This document shows positions 60,785-64,000 of a stretch of DNA of 64,000 nucleotides, in pieces. Where the stretch lies: assembly GCA_016709575.1 (NCBI GenBank), contig JADJMM010000004.1, forward strand, positions 1-64,000, in the 5' to 3' direction. Source of the stretch: Sphingobacteriaceae bacterium. GTDB lineage: Bacteria > Bacteroidota > Bacteroidia > B-17B0 > Aurantibacillaceae. Position numbers and translations under genes: made by a program. The notes beneath the pieces are model-generated. The model was given only the letters and a program-made list of their open reading frames with translations. It had not been told where the DNA came from and ran no database searches. Position 1 is the stretch's first letter, and each line of letters begins with the position of its first letter.

Positions 60785-61649
60785 ATGAGACAGCTGAAAA
60801 TTACCAAATCCATCACCAACCGTGAGAGTGCATCTTTAGACAAATACCTTCAAGAGATTGGCCGCGAAGAACTCATAACCGCAGAGGAAGAAGTTCACTT
60901 GGCAAAAAAAATTAAAGAAGGTGATCAAAAGGCACTTGAAAAGTTGACGAGAGCAAATTTACGTTTCGTTGTTTCCGTAGCAAAACAATACCAGAATCAA
61001 GGTTTAAGTTTACCCGATTTAATTAACGAAGGTAACTTAGGTTTAATTAAAGCAGCACGTCGTTTCGATGAAACACGTGGATTTAAATTTATTTCTTACG
61101 CTGTATGGTGGATTCGTCAGTCGATATTGCAGGCTTTAGCTGAGCAATCGCGTATTGTACGTTTACCATTAAACCAAGTAGGTTCATTAAATAAAATCAA
61201 TAAAGCTTATTCTAAATTAGAACAAGAATTTGAACGTGAGCCTAGCGCAGAAGAATTAGCAGAACTCTTAGATTTACCAATTGATAAAGTAGCAGACACT
61301 ATGAAAGTGAGTGGTCGCCATGTAAGTATGGATGCCCCTTTCGCTAACGGAGAAGAAAGCTCTTTATTAGATGTATTAATTAACCACGATTCGCCAAAAG
61401 CGGATTACGGTTTAATTATGGAGTCTTTATCGAAAGAAATTGACCGCGCATTATCTACTTTAACAGAAAGAGAACGTGATGTGGTTAAATTATTTTTTTG
61501 GTATCGGCATGAACCATGGTTTAACATTGGAAGAGATTGGCGATAAATTTGATTTGACCCGCGAACGCGTTCGTCAGATTAAAGAAAAAGCTATCCGCCG
61601 TTTACGCCATAGCTCAAGAAGCAAATTGTTACAACAGTATTTAGGTTAA
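60785..61649 (+). CDS. rpoD: Housekeeping RNA polymerase sigma factor RpoD (one frameshift)
   Basis: About 288 residues, the short Bacteroidota form without a long region 1. Conserved regions 2 (DLINEGNLGLIKAARRFDET, FISYAVWWIRQSILQALAEQ), 3 and 4. The frame breaks at a T run near 61497; the correct continuation reads FGIGMNHGLTLEEIGDKFDL and the helix-turn-helix TRERVRQIKEKAIRRLRHSS, ending QQYLG. The protein directs the TTTG / TAnnTTTG promoters listed here. A TATCTTTA near 60753 is its own likely -7 element. Being essential, the break is almost certainly a sequence error. Confidence 0.93.
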
Positions 61650-61698
61650 TCCCTAATCTAACTATAGTAAAAGCTGGGCGGAGGTGCCTTTCTTGTTT

Positions 61699-62984
61699 AT
61701 GAAAAGATCATTCCTTTTTTCTTTAATCCTTCTGATTTCAAATATCCTGCCTGCGCAATTTAAATTAATTGAAGGTCCTGAGTTCGATACCCCAAAATTA
61801 CGAGTATAAGGGTTTAGTGTTGTTTAATGGAAAAAAAAATCTATACTTATAGGTTAATTGAAAGAAAAGTTAAACCTCAAGTAAGAATTGAGGCTTTTGA
61901 TAAGAAGACCCTCTCTCAGGTTTATGTTAAAGATATTATTTTACCTCAACCCAAAAAAGAAGTCTATTCTACAGATGCGCGTGGTTAGAAACTACTTCCG
62001 GAAACTTCGAAGCCCGTATTAAATTTCAGTTTACTTACACAAGGGCATTTGCATCCCTTAGTAGAAACGGAAGACCACCAGCTACTTATTATGATTACAA
62101 TGGATGGTATGATAAAGAATCTTATAGTTTTTATGATGCCAAGACTTTAGCGGTTCTTGACTCGAGGGAAATAGAAAACGGTGGTGTTGCAAACGACTTA
62201 ATTAGTGTAGGGAATTACAGTATTGACAACAACGGTACATTTTCGTTTCTTAAAAGAACCAAAACAGAAAAGACTGCCAAAACATTACATGTGAATTAGG
62301 CATTATCCATACTGATGGTAAAACTAAATTCTATCCGATAAATCTATCCGGCAAAGAAAATTTTGAAAGACTTTTTGGGGAAGGTGGTTAAATTTTTGTT
62401 TTTTTTTTGGGGGGTGAAAATATTTTGGGGGGGGTAGTGTATCTTTTCGAGACAGTGTTTTGAGGGTGGTTTTTTGGTTCTTTTGACGATTTGAAGTAGG
62501 AGATATCAACTTAAATTCACCTGCAAGTGTATTTACGAACAATAATAAAATCTATACCGTTTTTACTGAAGGTTCCACACCACGCAACCTGACTGTTGCC
62601 CAAATAAATCCAGAAGGTAAACTAAATTGGGGGAAGTATATTACAACTATGAGTGTCAGTAATCAATTATTAAGCTGGAATAACATTACATACAATACTT
62701 GCTTTATTAATAATAAACTATGTTTTTATTATCTCGATAACCCAAGCAATGAAGATCTCTATAATCAGAGAAACCTAAATTTAAAAACCATTCGTACAGT
62801 GGATAATTACGCTAAAGTAAACGTTGTAGGTATCTCAATCGATGAAAGTGGAACCATTAGCAGGAAAGTCATTTACACAAATGGCGACTTTGTTACCACT
62901 TCCCTTGAGAATTATGGTGGCCTTTTTGACTCATATTTGAGACTTTTCTCAAAAAAAACAGAGAAATTTGCAAGGATTGAATAG
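61699..62984 (+). pseudogene. Secreted hypothetical protein with many frameshifts
   Basis: A signal peptide starts at 61699 (MKRSFLFSLILLISNILPAQ); the readable C-terminus (VDNYAKVNVVGISIDESGTI, GGLFDSYLRLFSKKTEKF) ends at 62984. In between, the frame shifts at least five times (near 61805, 61985, 62290 and through 62380-62470). Expected length about 425 residues. No domain recognised. The damaged centre coincides with a G/T-rich patch that looks like bad consensus, so the true gene may be intact. Its terminator follows directly. Confidence 0.55.
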
Positions 62985-63000
62985 CCGCAGTATTTAAGCC

Positions 63001-63035
63001 AAAAGCCCCGTCCGAAACGATGGGGCTTTTTATTT
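63001..63035 (+). terminator. Rho-independent terminator
   Basis: Stem AAAAGCCCC / GGGGCTTTT (63001-63009 with 63022-63030) followed by T-rich sequence. Confidence 0.85.
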
Positions 63036-63130
63036 CCCAATAAAGTGTGATGCTTCAGCATCTCTACTTTATTCACTCAATCGTTACATTAGCTTAATCA
63101 TCCGTTAACAGCCCAACAAACCTTTGGCAT

Positions 63131-63180
63131 TAAGTTTGCGTACAGTAAAGTAGAATCCCTTTAGGATACACTTTACTGTA
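63131..63180 (+). promoter_or_regulatory. Promoter -7 element followed by a 40-bp leader hairpin
   Basis: TAAGTTTG (63131-63138) fits TAnnTTTG. Directly after it, TACAGTAAAGT (63141-63151) pairs with ACTTTACTGTA (63170-63180) and an inner ATCC with GGAT, an imperfect stem-loop. The transcript would begin at this hairpin, 20 bp ahead of the small gene. Confidence 0.5.
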
Positions 63181-63199
63181 AATTATAAAACAAAAAAAC

Positions 63200-63397
63200 A
63201 TGAATACTACACAAGCAATTTTGACCTTAAAAAACGGAATGCGTAAATACGGTTCTATTGTTAATTCCGAACTATATCATACGGTACTTTTTATTCCGGG
63301 AGCAGAAACTTTATTTCGAGATATGGAAGCTGCAAGTCATTTGATACAATATATTCCGGTTGACGAAATAGAATCGATTGATACTTATTTAAAGTAA
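63200..63397 (+). CDS. Small conserved-looking hypothetical protein (65 aa)
   Basis: A 65-residue soluble protein (TLKNGMRKYGSIVNSELYHT, EAASHLIQYIPVDEIESID). Its pattern of two short strands around a turn and an acidic end suggests a small beta/alpha fold; no domain recognised and no signal peptide. Support for a real gene: clear promoter element, leader hairpin, good codon use, ATG start. Its last 13 bp overlap the convergent pseudouridine synthase gene. Confidence 0.7.
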   Translation: MNTTQAILTLKNGMRKYGSIVNSELYHTVLFIPGAETLFRDMEAASHLIQYIPVDEIESIDTYLK

Positions 63398-64000
63398 TTC
63401 CAAACCGGGTCGTTCATTAATGGAGTGGCTTTTACATTCACTTCCTCTAATTTTATCGGGTGCATAAAACTTAAACTATACGCATGTAAATGTATAGATG
63501 CATCTTTATTACCCTGTCAAAACCATATTTCAAATCACCCTTTATAGGGGAACCAATTGCAGACAACTGACAACGGATTTGATGATGTCTTCCCGTTAAT
63601 AATTTTATTTCGAGTAAATGATATGTATCGCTCGATTTCAAAAATTTATAAATGAGTTCTGACTTTAAACCATTCTCTACAGGTTTTTCATGAGCACGCG
63701 ACTTGTTAGTCTTTTCGTTTTTAAGAAGGTAATGAATTAAATGTTCTTCAGTTTTGGCCGGTTTGTTTTTCACAACGGCCCAATAGGTTTTATGCAATCC
63801 CTTTGTACGGATTAATTCATTGAAACGTGAAAGCGCTTTACTGGTCTTAGCAAAAATAATTAATCCTGAAACCGGTCGGTCGATACGATGAATAACACCC
63901 ATAAAAACATTCCCGGGTTTTGCATCGCGTTCTTTAATGAAGTTTTTTAATTTTTCAGATAAAGGCATATCCCCAGTTTTATCGCCTTGCACAATTTCAG
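63385..64000 (-). CDS. RluA-family pseudouridine synthase, partial (one frameshift)
   Basis: The 5' end lies outside the window; the frame is open to 64000. Catalytic motif GVIHRIDRPVSGLIIFAKTS with the active-site Asp, then YWAVVKNKPAKTEEHLIHYL and LLTGRHHQIRCQLSAIGSPI, identify the RluA family, which isomerises uridine in rRNA or tRNA. The frame breaks near 63515; after it SIHLHAYSLSFMHPIKLEEV continues to the family end WNYFK at 63385. Which subfamily cannot be told from the part present. Confidence 0.85.

Noticed and set aside
1..64000. Prophage, integrative element, toxin-antitoxin or defence island
   Set aside because: No integrase, transposase, phage structural, restriction or toxin genes found; content is chromosomal core and envelope genes.
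1..64000. tRNA or rRNA genes in the gaps
   Set aside because: Intergenic gaps were read on both strands by eye; no cloverleaf with a T-loop GTTCGA-type box was seen. A covariance search would settle it.

Overview
The window is AT-rich chromosomal DNA from a member of the Bacteroidota (Bacteroidia-like; I cannot place it more finely). The evidence is type IX secretion system (T9SS) genes (porP/sprF family, porX, a porG-like DUF6089 barrel), several cargo proteins with T9SS C-terminal sorting domains, a short single-copy RpoD of the Bacteroidota type, promoters of the TTTG / TAnnTTTG type, and S16 with a long Ala/Lys tail. I saw no rRNA, tRNA, CRISPR array, integrase or transposase. 

Layout. 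1-6008: four tandem, ATGA-coupled minus-strand genes for secreted TPR / single-TM / coiled-coil proteins. 6009-6426: noncoding, ending in a strong promoter. 6427-7655: SWIB-domain DNA-binding protein and a secreted protein. 7656-8002: palindromes and tandem repeats. 8003-14714: a three-gene cell-envelope operon (barrel, ~984-residue protein, fibronectin III protein) joined by 1-bp stop/start overlaps. 14881-18500: DUF218 protein, secreted protein, YceI-DUF3471-like-TPR fusion, DUF1801 protein, thioredoxin. 18796-23024: TPR histidine kinase, NarL-type regulator, T9SS-sorted beta-propeller protein. 23038-29775: YfhO, DUF4197, CinA, a hypothetical protein, 3-hydroxybutyryl-CoA dehydrogenase, TrmN6. 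29808-33884: PorP/SprF with a giant type-B T9SS cargo. 34197-38369: M23-LysM peptidase, TauE/SafE, GlcNAc-kinase-like, S16, UspA. 38386-43512: beta-barrel, TsaE, PorX, HD hydrolase, PorG-like barrel. 43591-49897: nitronate monooxygenase, an active M16 peptidase, an HD-CoaD fusion, a GT-C-like membrane protein and an inactive M16 partner. 49962-57243: T9SS cargo, then hypothetical/MoxR/SurA/foldase-lipoprotein/PPIase operon. 57299-64000: TlpA-like proteins, KirBac channel, SCO1, RpoD, a broken secreted protein, a small protein behind a hairpin leader and a partial RluA-type pseudouridine synthase. 

How the genes work together. Much of the window concerns the envelope: T9SS structural and regulatory parts with their cargo, periplasmic folding (SurA/PpiC, TlpA-like thioredoxins), outer-membrane barrels and signalling (TPR kinase, PorX, the TPR array). 

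A caution on sequence quality: at least twenty genes, including essential ones (rpoD, rpsP, tsaE, coaD), carry single-base indels, mostly in A or T runs. This looks like uncorrected long-read error rather than gene decay. I therefore give the span of the reconstructed gene and state where the frame breaks.
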